Of a stretch of DNA of 64,000 bases, positions 1-12,715 are shown piece by piece. How positions within the stretch are numbered: position 1 is the stretch's first letter; the number at the start of each line of letters is the position of its first letter. Source of the DNA: Sipunculus nudus (Eukaryota > Annelida > Sipuncula > Golfingiida > Sipunculidae). A model generated the notes under the pieces. It was not told the DNA's origin. It was given only the letters and a program-made list of their open reading frames with translations, and did no database searches. The stretch covers positions 58,658,019 through 58,722,018 of the forward strand of contig CM049306.1 in NCBI GenBank assembly GCA_026874595.1, given 5' to 3'. The translations under genes were made by a program, and so were the position numbers.

Positions 1-2172
1 TGTTATGTTTTTATGCTAAACGGAGAATGTTATATACGAAAATTTAAGAATAATCATAATCATTAGTACTGGTATAATTGTTAGTTCAAATTTCATTGAT
101 GGTTTTTCTGGAGTTAAGAAAAGAGGTAATGATATATATACAATGGATAATCTTTTCTGCCTTCCCTTTTCACGCAAAAGTAAACTAACATTCGCAATAC
201 AAATACTTGTGACGTTAAGGTCCTTATTATCATCTAACAACCTTGCTAAATTTCAGCTTTAAAGTTCATATAAAAATGTATAGTCATGCACGATACCGTT
301 TTTAATTGGAATTCTCAGAATATTTTTTATTAGATTTGCTATATTAATTAATAATTTAATTGTTGTTTGTTTCGATATTCAAAAATTAAAGATTAAAAAA
401 AAATCATGATATATCTCACATCTAGGCTACAGCAGCATCTTGAAATAAATACATATATTTCCATCTGTTATTACTGTGCATTGGAAAATTGGTCTGCAAC
501 TTCTTTAAAAAAAACAGATAAAAAACTACACAAAACAGATAAAAAAGATACGACTACATCTCTACTCATATATACATGCAGAAATTGGAAATCTTTATCC
601 AAGACGGTGTCTGAGAAATATCGCTCTGAAGATATAATAATCAAATGAAATACTGTTTTGGGTGTTGGGAAGAGTAACTTGTTCTGAAAGCTAAATGATA
701 CGTGAAGTCGTATATTTACAGTGGTATAGCATCAATTATGCATATCTTACTTAAATTTGGTTTCTATAATGCTGAGATATATAATGCATATATAATGATA
801 CTATTCTTAAGTAATATTGACAACGAATTTTTGTGACAAGGTATGCATAGTGATTACATATTTACATATTTAGCTACTTGTTCATAAAATTTCTTTATAA
901 AAATCCATCTTATGAATTTTATACCAAGATCTCTATGAATACATGACAGGATCTTGTTCTCTTTTCACAAATAATCAAATTGAATTTGAGGATTCGAATG
1001 CTTTAACCTCGTCAAACGCAATTATCACTCCTTCCCGTTTTCTTTTTTTCTAAATATAAATTAAGGACATCCCTGACGTCGGCTCCTCCCTTCACAATGA
1101 CTTATTTCTCGCACGTCCGGTCTGACCGGGATGTATCAACTAAGATTAAAAGCACTGGTTAACCTTAAAAGTGTTTCAGCAAACTATTTATTTGATCTAC
1201 TTAAATTGGCCTATTTCGATATCTAACTTATTTTTATTAAAGATAAACCCTTGAACCTTTCATAAAAATAGGCCAGAAAAAGCCGCTCTAACGGGTCACA
1301 GGCTGCTAGTTTTGTTTATATTATTGTGTTTATATTCTTAATGTGGGGCCCACCAATCTCATACATGTGACACAGAGGCGTTATTATCTTTCTTAGCCAT
1401 AATTACCTATTTTACTTTAATATGCACGCAGAGTAAGCCAGAATTCACATAATTATACAGATAAGACAGATGAATAGCTGGCTTTAAATAATGGACACCT
1501 TTTTTTATAACAAAGCACGGCCTTTGTTTTTAACTAATATCCTTATGGCGGTCTTTGAGATGATGCCAGTCTACCAACCTAAATGGAGTGTTTTAAGATT
1601 TAACCGCAGAAGCGCCCAGTTGCGGCCAGTTTTTCACTTAGAATTCAATCGGCCATCAATCACTTCCAGGACTTTTATTGGAGCTTAATTTTACTTTCAA
1701 TCTTGAACGCCCTAGAGGATTCGCCGCTCAGCATAGGCTATCATTAATATTTCTATCCCTTTTGACTATGAAGCAAGTTTGATACAAATAATTATAACAT
1801 GCAGAATCCTCCCCGTGCATTAAATATTCCCATCAAACAAATTGTTGAAGTATGGTTTATCTGAGCACATTATATCAAACTTATTTTATAAATTAAAGCT
1901 TTCGCCAATTTGTTTCATTCCGTATCTAAAACATGCAGCTGCCTTTTTCTCTGTGTGTGTGTTCTTGAAATACGGGTTCTGTTGAATGTTAACAAGATAT
2001 AGGTCTATTCTAATCGAGCGCAAAATAATATTAAAAACAGCTATTTAAAATGATCGTAACAGATGGATCCCGACAAATTACTCAATCTCGTTAGGTAAGC
2101 GTCATGGCCCGTGGGACACTCATTTTTTTCTATGTAAACCCAAATCAATTAATCCATAAAATAAATGAAAAT
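1..2172. other. AT-rich DNA, nothing recognised
   Basis: Only short frames in random-looking sequence. I see no exon, RNA gene or transposon end. Confidence 0.5.
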
Positions 2173-2343
2173 CAGGGGCGGATCCAGGATTTAGGAAAAG
2201 GAGGGGTCCAACCCGGGAGGACTAGTGAAAACCCTAAGAAAAGGTCCCCAGGTCTGGAAAAGGGGGGGGGGGGGGCCAGGCCGCAAAATTTTGTCGGGGG
2301 GGGGGGGGGGGGGGAGGTCGTTCCACCCTGGATCCGCTTCTAA
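2173..2343. mobile_element. hAT-like MITE candidate
   Basis: The left end CAGGGGCGGATCCAGG (2173-2188) and right end CCTGGATCCGC (2327-2337) are inverted repeats, an end type seen in non-autonomous hAT elements. The interior is G-run-rich (2260-2315). The last six bases of the right end are degenerate and the flanking duplication is unclear. Confidence 0.45.
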
Positions 2344-5324
2344 AAATATTAGGTTACTAGCTGATAAACCCGGTTTACCGGGCTTATTACCGGGGTTGGG
2401 GAGATATATTAACTGAGATGTAGAATGATGGTTAATTTTTTATTCTAAAAGTTAACGGAATATATAGGTTTTGAGTGGAAACTGTCTCAATAAGATATGT
2501 ATAAATATGTTTACATATATTTTGTGGAGCTGTCCTCGTTGTAAGAAATTTATACCCCGGTATGTTTACCTTGAAGACCTGGTCAGTGATGATGTTTACA
2601 TTGCGAACCGGAATGAGACGCGGGGGCATTCAGGTTTTCGATGATATTTGACTGGATTCTATCGTTGGACGTAGAAAGATTAGGTTGATGTGAGGAACAC
2701 ATGAAAGAGTTTTTAATTGTACGTTGCAAGGAAACTGTTCCTGAAGGAAGAAACAGTAATATGCATACCTCGTAAGTATATCAAAAGCGGTGCCAACGGA
2801 ACTCCATGCAGAGGGTCCGTATCCCAATTTAAGCCACCGCAACCTTTTTTTCATCGTATCAGACACATTTTGAGGCCTGAAACCCCCGACACCACTCCAC
2901 CCACCCCACGACTGTTCCTGAAATAGGGACCTTGAATTAGGTTTTGTCATTAATCCTCCCCATTTCATAAAGCTAAAAAAGTGTTTTTATCTTTTACTGA
3001 CCACGCACGTGGATGAGATCCTCGTGTAAATGTATAGGCCCGACAGGCTCAAATCCCTCACTGAAAGCAAGCCTTATTCATATAAACAATAGTAGTGTTT
3101 GAGGTTGGGTGACCACGATGCACGCATTCCGGTCATTGCTGACGGCAGTTCGGCTGTGCTCGGTCCAACCTCCGTGCAAGTCAGTAAAAACGGAAAATTC
3201 GATCAAAATTATATGTTCATTAAAATTTATTTATTCTCATATCGCCTATGTCACTGCGGGGATAATAACCTTTAAAATGATGTACGGTACAGTATTGTAC
3301 ACAACGTGGTTTAAGAAAACATTGCGAACAGACCTGAACTGAATTCCTTTTATAAGTATTAGATAAGAAAATACTGACTGCTACTGAATATCTGTGGCAT
3401 ATTTTTATTTAATTTTAACATGCCATTCTAGAATATCATATTTTTGTACATATATATTTATTATTCTCAAAATGTTGTAAGAAGATCCGAATCCCCCCCC
3501 CCCCCGACAGTGTACCATTGTAAACATGCACGCATAAGAGTGAAAGGTGAACCAGGGTTTCCCGCAGGGTGCGTGTGTTTGTGCGTGAGGAGGTAAAAAT
3601 CACGCTGCCTCGTCGAATACGGACTGGATGCATGCATTGTCACCATGGGCGGACTCGATATTTGAGTGAAAATGTCCACAGTGACTGCCTTAAAAATGCA
3701 CGTGAGCGCATTAAAACAAAAATAATTATATAAAACAATATAGTCTGGATTTTTTAATTTTCCCTACATCATAGCAAAGAATATGCTAGGATGTGGGGAA
3801 AATTAAACTAAGATGATGTAGAGATAGGTTACTCATAAAACTGTAAGATTTCAAAATCACATAGTCTGGTCGGACAATTTAAGTTTTATGATTCTGCAAC
3901 CAGATTTTATATAAAGTTTCTCTATAAATTGTGTTTTTCACTTTATCAATGTTTTCTCCTTTTATCCACATGCGTAAATACATTTATCCTCTAGCTAGTC
4001 TATATGCTCCCCGGCTGTCTGGACCAATATAGCATAAATTTATTTTACATATATATGTATATAGAAACACTTGTACATGATATTATATATTTATATATAC
4101 CTAATCAGCTACAACATGACCTGCTGTAAGTGTTGCAAAAGTGTACTGTACATTATCAGGTAGACAAGGTCAAAGAGAGCGTAAAACGTTAATGTTGCTT
4201 ATTTATCTAATTATGATAACATATATGTATGCAAAACGGACTATGTAGACTAACCAGTGCCAACGCCAACAGCTGCCTGTTGTACGTGAATTACTGCATG
4301 CAGGATGTTTCAGTTTATGTTTGTTGCATTATATATACCTGCCCTACCGTGTTTACTTACTGAGGGCATCATGGGTGCAATCTTATTCTAAAGGGTAGTC
4401 ATGACCTTTTATGTTAAATAATACAATCAAGTATTATCCCCAAATTAGCTCAGGTTTAATTTAGAAAAATGTAATTTTAAATTGTATGGTTTTAACAACT
4501 TTTGATATTTTGTAATTATACCTAAATGAAATTAAAATTATTATGTAGTCTACGACATCGGCCGTTTTCTCTGGTTAATTGGTTATATGGGAAATAAAAA
4601 TCTACGAGTGATTTACATGTGCAAAATTATTGTTTTGCAGCCAATAACACTAGCACAAGTATGATTTTCTAAGTTTTGAAACACGCAAGAACAAACGTGA
4701 CTTGCAGAAAACAGGTCACAGTGACCTAATGTTTTACATGCAAGAAGATTTTCTAATGACCTAACCATATTTTACATGAAGTCGAGTGGTTACGATTTGT
4801 GCTTTATAAACGGAAGGCTAGAACTTCTGTTTACGAAAATAAATGCATAAAAACTGAAAAAAATGTAGATGGCACCACCAGTTATGGGCACCTGAAAGGG
4901 TATCCATGATCATCACGCTTACCAAATTAAATGAAATACCAGGTTACAAATACTAGTAAATCTCATTTAAAGTATTAAGTTAAGGTATAAATAAGATGCC
5001 ACAATTGCATTTTCTTAAACTTTTAATGGTCAAGACGTATTTGTACACATGCCACCAAATAATGGCAGCTGGAATGTGGTTGGCATGAAAGCAAAGGGAA
5101 AGAGCAAACAGCTGCCTCCCGAGAAATACACAAAAAACAGAACATGCAGCAGTCTACCACGGTCAGCTCCTGCAACAGAATGAACACCAACTCACCAACA
5201 TCAAAAGGAGCTCCCTGGAAAGAGGCCCAAGATCGATGACAACTGGAAGGCTCGACAAGCTTTAAAAGTGCCCATTCACCTACCTTCTGAAAAAGAATTT
5301 GTGATATCTGCCTTCCTCTGTGTG
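2344..5324. other. AT-rich DNA, nothing firm
   Basis: It holds a C run (3486-3500), an AT-rich dyad-prone stretch near 4030-4110 and a short open frame from ATG 5049 (MPPNNGSWNVVGMKAKGKSK) that ends after about 45 codons. None can be assigned. Confidence 0.4.
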
Positions 5325-5338
5325 TGTGTGTATATATA

Positions 5339-5383
<45 letters not shown>
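5325..5383. repeat. (TG)n(TA)n microsatellite
   Basis: A short TG run passes into an almost pure TA run of about 45 bp. Confidence 0.95.
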
Positions 5384-5389
<6 letters not shown>

Positions 5390-6106
5390 CCTAAGGGTAA
5401 ATTTGGTTGTGAAAAGCTCTTTTAACGCCTTCGTGAATGATGTATGAACTTGTTTAAATACAATATGTTTGTTAACACATCAACAGTGTTGAAAAACTGG
5501 AAAAAAATGTAACCTAAGGTGCATGGTAGGTTGCATATATGCGGATAAAGAAAGGTCACTTGTTCCAAAACGCCATTTGCGAAGCTCTGGCTTATTTGAC
5601 TTGCTGCCAGATGCCCTTGTTGAATTTGTTTTGATTATTTTAGCGGGCGCCCACATATTATTAACACGTTGATATAAACAAAATAAGCAGCCCGTTTGCG
5701 GTGATATCCACGTTATCTAGCCTACTTTTTTAATAGCTCCAAGGGATTAGCTTTATAGTTTATAAAGGTCAGATAGGTGACTGCGCCCTTTTAACATCTG
5801 CATCAGCAGCGGCGAACAGCTGTCTTTGAAACAGCTCTGGAAAAATCGCAGGAAAAGGGTTGACAAAACATCGGGTAGGAAAAAAACCGAGAGTTCTGCA
5901 TTCCCAGGCATTACAATTGTAGATCCAGGCCCGGAGTGAGTGCTGGTCACACAATCATACACCCTCACTCCAGGTCCAACCTCTCCATCACTTAATATTC
6001 CAGGGTCTCCAGTCTCGCCTTCAAGTGTGAAACCTTTTTCTGGTTCGCCAAGTGTCTCTCCTATATTGACCCTCACTATGGGTGCTTCTGTAAGGGTTCC
6101 CTGCGA

Positions 6107-6295
6107 TTGAAAGGTGAAAATAGCTTTAAAAAACTACAATGCAGATTCTCCAATTCAGGTTCTAAACGTAGGAAATTAGACATTGGCTCGGATGACCTAC
6201 CAAATTTGCAGTCGAACACTGATCAAAGTGTCAGTCAGATCCTGAATAACGTAAACAACAGTCCATTCGAAACAGAAAATAAAATCAAAATCTGA
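6107..6295 (+). pseudogene. Short Ser/Asn-rich frame, unidentified
   Basis: A 62-codon frame with GSKRRKLDIGSDDLPNLQSN (basic then acidic, NLS-like) lies upstream of the PHD-like relic. It may belong to the same decayed ORF. Nothing else supports it. Confidence 0.2.
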
Positions 6296-6923
6296 GACTA
6301 GGTCAGAGGCAGATAAGGAAAATTGGAAGAATCCGCAAACCACTTAGGGTAAAAAAGCGCCACCTGTCCTCGACAAAATAGGTAGATGGTTTAAACATTA
6401 ACTAAAGGCTGTCACTGAAAACAAATTCTAGTTCTAGTTCACAGGGATAACCCCTACCTCAGATTCATTATCAAATAAATGGGTTAATGGCGCTTGTGGA
6501 AAACCTTGATCAAGCACAGCGTTCAAATTCACCACAATGCCAATTATCACTCGGTGATGACGTTTCAGCGTGGGAAAGATGGCTCAGTGTACGTAATGTA
6601 CAGTCTGACCAGGGGTAGCCGTACCAGGGGTACAAATACAGATTGCTACGATGAATGGGTTTGGCAAAAAGTAATTGAGTGCAATCATACCTATCCTTAT
6701 AACTAACAGAGAAACATGATTGACTCTAGTCTCTTTGCTATCGCAAATACGGTTTAATTTTGCATCACCATGTTTTACGGAATTTAAATTGGGAGAACCA
6801 ATTCTAGTTTTGATCAAGACATGCTCAGGGGTCACTAAGGTTATTGTTTAGAACAAGGGAAAATGGAATGCTTTCCTTAAAGAAAAGGTTCTAGGCAAAC
6901 CAGCTTCAAATCCCAAGAACAAT

Positions 6924-7056
6924 TGTCACTGTAGGTATCAAGATTGTATAGAAAACATGACTATATATGCGACAATTATGGTTGCACAAACTGGTCCCAC
7001 AAATCATGCCAAAAAGTGACGACTTTTGGGAAGAGGAAATATACTGTGCACAATGC
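6924..7056 (+). pseudogene. Broken PHD-finger-like segment
   Basis: Across three frames the sequence gives CHC...C, then YICDNYGCTNWSHKSCQKV, then IYCAQC. This is the Cys4-His-Cys3 spacing of a PHD finger, with the conserved Trp before the His. Two frameshifts are needed. The preceding frame has QLSLGDDVSAWERWLSVRNV. PHD fingers occur in host chromatin proteins and in ORF1 of some LINEs (CR1 type); I cannot tell which this derives from. Confidence 0.35.
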
Positions 7057-7432
7057 TTGAAATGATTTGTTTCATGTTTGGAACACGTTGTCGCATTTTT
7101 AAACCATTGTCGACCCCCATATGGTATATAGCTAGACTACAGTTATAGAAATAAATACGATAGGCGTAGACTTAAATAATTTAGGTATATTAGGTATAGA
7201 GACTTCATTTGGATCTAATTTTTCAGTCAGATTTATTTCTTAGTTTAGAAGGATGATATTATGTTAGGGGGACCATCATATATTATAGGAAGTTTATGTT
7301 GTTATGGCAACAGGTGAAGTATTAATAATAAAACTATTGTGTTTTGTAGTTGTAGTACTTGGTATGTATTATGAGAATGAAAGAGAGGTAGTAAACGTTT
7401 AAGTTAGTAAGTTGCAATGATGCAACAAATAC

Positions 7433-7618
7433 AATAAAACCTCACCTATCGACCGCCTTTGTTTTGGCGACCAGCTCTAAATAGCGACCACCTGTTCAAG
7501 ATTCCGAGTCTTTCTCTTTTTTTATGCTCTTTATATGACCTCGCTTAGATGACCACCTCGAAAAATGTGACCACGTTATCGAGGTCCGGTTAGTGGTCCT
7601 AATTTTGAAGTTTGACTG
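7433..7618. mobile_element. Small MITE candidate with TA flanks
   Basis: The ends CAATAAAACCTC and GAAGTTTGACTG (inverse CAGTCAAACTTC) match at 9 of 12 positions and have TA on both sides. Inside are phrases such as GGCGACCAGC and GACCACCTCG resembling the larger element at 56343-57815, so this may be a short relative. Confidence 0.45.
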
Positions 7619-7771
7619 TATGTGATTTGCCTCATTGATATGAACCACACATGTTTGTACGCTGACACTTTACAAATGTTTTTGTAACTTTGATACTTTG
7701 ATAATAATGATATATTCAATAATGATTATTTTTTACTGGCCATTGCTTATCAGCTGTGATGAATAACATAC

Positions 7772-7776
<5 letters not shown>

Positions 7777-7828
<52 letters not shown>
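7777..7828. repeat. (TA)n microsatellite
   Basis: A pure TA run of about 52 bp. Confidence 0.95.
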
Positions 7829-7830
<2 letters not shown>

Positions 7831-8611
7831 TCTTATAATCACCGCAAAGTGCTTTGTCAATTCAAACAACACTGTTGTCCTTCATTTATTTTAAACCAGG
7901 TTTATAGCAATTCTAGAAGTGTTCATTCTATATCACTGAAAGTGCTTGAATATAGAATATAATGTTTTGCAGTAATATAATTTTAGGTTTACACATTACA
8001 AATGTATTTATTTAATCAAATTCATGTAAATATTGATTTTTTTCCCAGCCAATGATTATCAGCTGTGATGAATTATATGCACAACATACATACATATATA
8101 TGTGTGGGTGTGTAATTAAGATTGTTTAGTCTTCACTGCAAAGTGTTGCTTTTATGTATTCAAATATTTTTAAAGTAAGTTTATAGCAATTCTGCAACTT
8201 CTATATGATTTGAATTGCTTTAATGTAATATCTCTGACAGTTCTTGAATATAATTTATTGCTCCCCCTCCCCCCCCCCCCCTATTAACAGATTTATTTTG
8301 ATTTTCATCTTTCAAGAAGAGAAAATAATACAATTTTGATCAGATTTCCTTTGTTATGTTTTGCTTTTACCTGTTTAGCAAAAAAAAAAAAATCTGTTAT
8401 TTTTAAGCTTTTCTCTAACATCATATGATGTTTTATCGAAACATACAAAAAAGGTGAAAATAAAATATTGCCCGCCTGCACGGATACTGAAAAAAGTGCC
8501 TGACAACAATGCATTATTTTAGTCTAATGTGTTTAATATTTATACCATTCACTTATTTTAAAAGTAAATTTAAAGCAATTCTGCAAGTTCTGTAATTACA
8601 TTAATTCAAGC

Positions 8612-8640
8612 ACTTCCCATGATATTATGTCATGGGAAGT
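8612..8640. other. Strong 11-bp hairpin
   Basis: ACTTCCCATGA (8612-8622) and TCATGGGAAGT (8630-8640) are perfect inverse arms with a 7-base loop. No gene or known element end is attached to it. Confidence 0.8.
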
Positions 8641-8899
8641 ACTTCGCTTGAATATAATATCCCTGACAGTGCTTGAAAATAGTTATAACTTGTTTTCTGT
8701 TAGATTGATTTATTTATGTTTGACTGCCTCTTCTTTGTGTATTATGACTATTGAAATGATTTCGGCCTATGATAGTAAACATAATGAAACAATGATCAAA
8801 ATGTACTGGGTTTTTTTCTGGTTTTTTTTTATGCTAATGCACAGTGGCGGAGATGACTCACAAGGGTGGGGGGGGGGGGGGGGCAGGCATGGAGGGTAG

Positions 8900-9519
8900 T
8901 CAAAATTAGGATAAAACAGACATGTTTATACATATACCTTTTATTGTCTGTGTGACACATCAAATATATACCAATTAAGTATAATATTTTAATAAATAAG
9001 GTATATGTTACTTCTAAACCATTTAGATATAAATATATAATAGTAAAATCATAAATGGAACCAAAGTCTATAATGATATTTATTTATATATTTCATTTGA
9101 AATATATAAATATTATTCTCTGAATAGTGTGTGTGTGTGGGGGGGGGGGGGATGATTACATTGACCATCGATCCCCTCTTGCCAAAAAGTGTGTGTGTGT
9201 GGGGGGGGATATATACCCCCATCCCCCCTATATTGACGCCTCTGCTAATGCAGTTCTAACTCGATCTCCTGCAAAAATAATCTTAGTCAAAGAGACAGGA
9301 TATAGAAGGCTTTTATTTTTTACAATAGTATACAAAGACCACGTTAATTAGCTTAATTGATTTAATATCAATGTTTATGAAATAAACATTTAAAAATAAC
9401 AAAAATTAATTTAAAAGGCCAATGCGAGTCCTCGAGAATTATTAAAAACACAGCTTTCGTTAATAATCAATTTTAATGTAGTTATAATTAAGACAGAAGA
9501 CATATTAAGGAAGGTTGGC
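8900..9519. other. AT-rich DNA with TG/G runs
   Basis: Two G runs preceded by TG repeats (about 9127-9151 and 9189-9208) sit close together. The flanks resemble a degenerate transposon interior, but no ends were defined. Confidence 0.4.
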
Positions 9520-9680
9520 GTATGTCCGCTATGTGTTCCGTGCTTTATTAGCACGGGCCCGCGTGCGGACCCGCGTTTAGGGCGATCCATGGTTTCCTAA
9601 CCAGCTAACAGAACACAGCGGTCCGTTTGATCCAGCTCGCGCCTGTTTCTCCGGTTTATCGCCTGACGTCATAAAGAAAA
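9520..9680. promoter_or_regulatory. Local GC/CpG-rich stretch with CRE-like site
   Basis: In otherwise AT-rich DNA this stretch has several CpGs (GCACGGGCCCGCGTGCGGA and nearby) and a perfect TGACGTCA at 9664-9671. It could be a small promoter remnant. No supported gene follows: the 80-codon frame at 9768-10010 has no recognisable features. Confidence 0.25.
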
Positions 9681-10362
9681 CCTGTTAGAGGTAGGTAGAC
9701 ACTGTGCAACGACAAGCAGACCAAATAAAAGCGTCGTAAATTCTGCAGGATTAAGCTGCTGTTAAGTTTGTTGACATTTACTCTAACTTGTGATCTTGCA
9801 GACGTGCATGACACTGTTATCAAATGGGTGAGCGATATTAAGGCAATGAACCCGGAATTTCCCCTAAATTGTCATAGCTTAAGGAACCCCTTCAACGGTG
9901 AACAGTTCTACTTCTATTACAATTCTCTTACTCTTAGACATGCCACTTGTGTTAACAAAAAACGGTTTTTATATTTCGGAGTGATGGGGTCATTCCGGTG
10001 TAACGTATAGTATTAGTAGGTCCCAATACTGGTGTCCGCATGTTTTTCCGGGATAGATTTTCATACAAGTGAAGCAGTGTAAACCTTTTATGGTCCTAAG
10101 GTTGTAGGAGCGGAGCGACTATAAAATCCGTCCTACTGGTTGGATATCCAACATACTAAAGAGGGCGACAATTTGAAGGGGATAGAGAAAAACTGGGGTG
10201 CAGTTTTTTATGGGGTTTCACATAAAGAATTAATAAATATTTGTTTGCTTTATGACTGTTGCCCTTGATACTACCTACATTTGCGGTCCTCTACTGATGT
10301 CCTGTTGCAGTGTAACCTGAGAGAGAAATGCAATTAATAGTATATATACATGCAAACACAGT

Positions 10363-10440
10363 AGGAATTGACGGGAGTCGAACCACCGACCGCTCTCATG
10401 GGTGTCCTCTTAGCCATCCACTGCGCCGTGAAGAGTTTGA
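10363..10440 (-). ncRNA. tRNA-like sequence, probably a SINE head
   Basis: On the minus strand ACGGCGCAGTGGATGGCTAA resembles a D-arm/A-box, and GGTGGTTCGACTCCCGTC (about 10371-10388) is a good T-arm/B-box. The middle does not form a convincing anticodon stem and there is no intact acceptor stem, so a functional tRNA is unlikely. Confidence 0.4.
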
Positions 10441-10975
10441 TACCAGTTCCTGAAATCCAGGGCTTTTTAAATGTAAGCTACAAGTGTTGCCCTCTGTAAG
10501 CAGTCATAGTCATTATTTGAGCATAGAATGCATGGTAGATGTGACGTCAGCTGTAATGTGTGAATATAATTAACCTAGAGGTCAAAGTTTAGAGGTTTGG
10601 CAAAAGTTAGACAGGGGGGCCACTCGAGGAGAGAAAATATGGGTGGCATTGCATGGTAACAATATTATTGTGACTGACATTGTGTAGGGTGTATATATCG
10701 AGAGGAAATTTATAATATGAATACCTGTTAAACATATATACATTAGATGTGCAATAATAAAACAGAACGACAAAATATATGGATTTATGTTTGATATATG
10801 GTAAAATGACCCAGATGGTGTGAATGAAAGGGAGTTTGTGAAAATGATGATGAGTTTTTACGGACTGGCTTTCATTACGTAATTTGTATTAATTAGCTGG
10901 AGTATGAATGGTGTGACGTGTGAAGTGGTTGCCCCTGAGGGAGTGGTTTGTGGATTATGAAAAGTTGCACAGGTA

Positions 10976-12095
10976 ATGCAAAGTACAGGTGAACGTGAAA
11001 GTGGTAACAGTATATCTTGTGCCGTCATCATGGAAGGTACACCCTGTGATAGTGGCACATGTTCCCCAGAAAAAACAAGAAAAAGAAAGCCTGAAACAGA
11101 AGCAAAGAAACAAGAGAGTAAGATAAAAAATACAAAATTAACAGCAGCAAAATCATCCAAAAGTGTAAATAAAAAAGATGCTGAAACTTCATATACGTAC
11201 AGCCATGGGAGCTACCAGCGAAATCGAAATGAGATATTTGTAGACTTAGAATCTTTAACCTACACAAAACTTGTGAGAAAAATATTTATCTGCAAAGATG
11301 TAACAATACAATGGTTATTTGACCATGAATTGATTGTAAAGAGCCGTGCTTGTCCAATATGCAATGACAGCATGAAATTAGTAAGTGTTGCAGAGGACTA
11401 CAGCAGTGATTTAGTGAGATGGCGCTGCCGAAAAAAGCTACCACGACATGACCAGAAATTATCCATAAGACATGGGTCATGGTTCGACCAGTCCAACCTC
11501 ACTCTAGAGGAGATATTACAACTGACATTTTTGTGGAGCATGAGTTTATCGCAACAGCAAATTCTGAGAGAGCTGGAGTGCAGTTGGAACACCGTTGTCG
11601 ATTGGTGTTCTTTTGCACGTGAAGCGTGCGAAGAAAGTCTCATCAGGGACTCAGAGAGTGGCAGTCAAATCGGTGGAGACGGCATAATTGTAGAAATTGA
11701 TGAATCAAAATTTTCAAAAAGAAAATATCATTGTGGGCATGCAGTGAAGGGGGGGTGGGTGTTTGGAGGACGTGAGAGAGATGATAAATTGAAAGTGTTT
11801 ATGTTTGCCGTACCTGACCGAACGCAAGAAACTGATTCCATTAATACTGAAACATATTGCAAAGGGCTCCATAATTATATCAGACTGTTGGGCGGCATAT
11901 AAATGTTTAGGTGAGCACGGTTATACCCACCAAACTGTCAAACTTGGAGTTAAGAGTGCCCATCTGCAGAGTTATATATCTGTGTTTCTATGGAAACAAC
12001 AGAATGTACAGAAGAACATGTTTGTTGAGTTCCTGAAATCTGCACGATCTATATATAATGGGTCATGTGGGAAATCCTCGTGTAAATACTGTTAA
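10976..12095 (+). pseudogene. Merlin/IS1595-type (ISXO2-like) transposase, frameshifted
   Basis: Merlin elements are cut-and-paste transposons whose DDE transposase is related to IS1016/IS1595. The first frame (10976-11902) has a Lys-rich N-terminus, a zinc ribbon (CPIC at residues 126-129, then WRC 149-151 and LPRHDQKLSIRHGSWF), a helix-turn-helix-like region and the DDE core IVEIDESKFSKRKYHCGHAV with GGWVFGGRERDD and FAVPDRTQET. A one-base deletion near 11831 shifts the frame. The second frame (to 12095) continues LIPLILKHIAKGSIIISDCW, with the second catalytic Asp at 11883-11885, and GYTHQTVKLG. The third acidic residue (NxIE motif) is not recognisable. I did not find the terminal inverted repeats. 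Confidence 0.8.
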
Positions 12096-12227
12096 TATTG
12101 TATGACCCGGATTATAGATAAGAAGATTTAGTTAAGGTAAGTGAAATATAATGTTGATGATAATACTGACGACATAGAAATGAGAGTGAACAAATAAAAT
12201 ATATCAGGTTTACTATTAATATAAATA

Positions 12228-12715
12228 GAATGGGGGCTGCCGCTCCAACACCCCCGCTAAAGACAGTAAATGTAAGAGAGTAGAACGAAATAGAAATGAT
12301 AAATCACAAATAGTAAATATAAGACATATAAATGTATTTGAATATAATGGGGGCTGCCGCCCCCACACCCCCGCTTAAGACGGTAAATAAAAGAGAGTGG
12401 AACGAAATAGAAATGATAAATGACACATAGTAAATATAAGATATAAAATGTATATGAATATAATGGAGGCTGCTGCCCCCACACCCCCGCTAAAGACAGT
12501 AAATGAATGAGAGTAGAACTAAATAGAAATGATAAATCACACATAGTAAATATAAGATATAAAATGTATATGAATATAATGGAGGCTGCTGCCCCCACAC
12601 CCCCGCTAAAGACAGTAAATGAAAGAGAGTAGAACGAAATAGAAATGATAAATGACACATAGTAAATATAAGATATAAAATGTATATGAATATAACACCC
12701 CCGCTAAAAGAGTGT
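12228..12715. repeat. Tandem array, about 116-bp unit, 4-5 copies
   Basis: The phrase CCCCCGCT recurs at 12251, 12368, 12484, 12600 and 12698 (spacings 117, 116, 116, 98). Each unit also has GGGGGCTGCCGCCCCCAC-like and GAACGAAATAGAAATGATAA-like segments. The unit is free of stops in some minus-strand frames, so it mimics a 130-codon repeated ORF. Confidence 0.9.

Larger units (their letters stand above)
7735..8700. repeat. Degenerate direct repeats around (TA)n
   Basis: The block with GATTATCAGCTGTGATGAAT and CACAACATA occurs near 7745 and 8050. Blocks with AGCAATTCTGCAA and GACAGTxCTTGAATATAAT recur near 8190-8260 and 8575-8680. They look like two or three diverged copies of a unit of 300-500 bp. 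Confidence 0.6.

Noticed and set aside
5753-6076. 107-codon minus-strand frame
   Set aside because: Overlapping frames of similar length exist on both strands, and no domain or splice context supports it.
10363-10440. Functional tRNA gene
   Set aside because: A and B boxes are present, but no acceptor stem or proper anticodon stem can be drawn; a SINE head is more likely.
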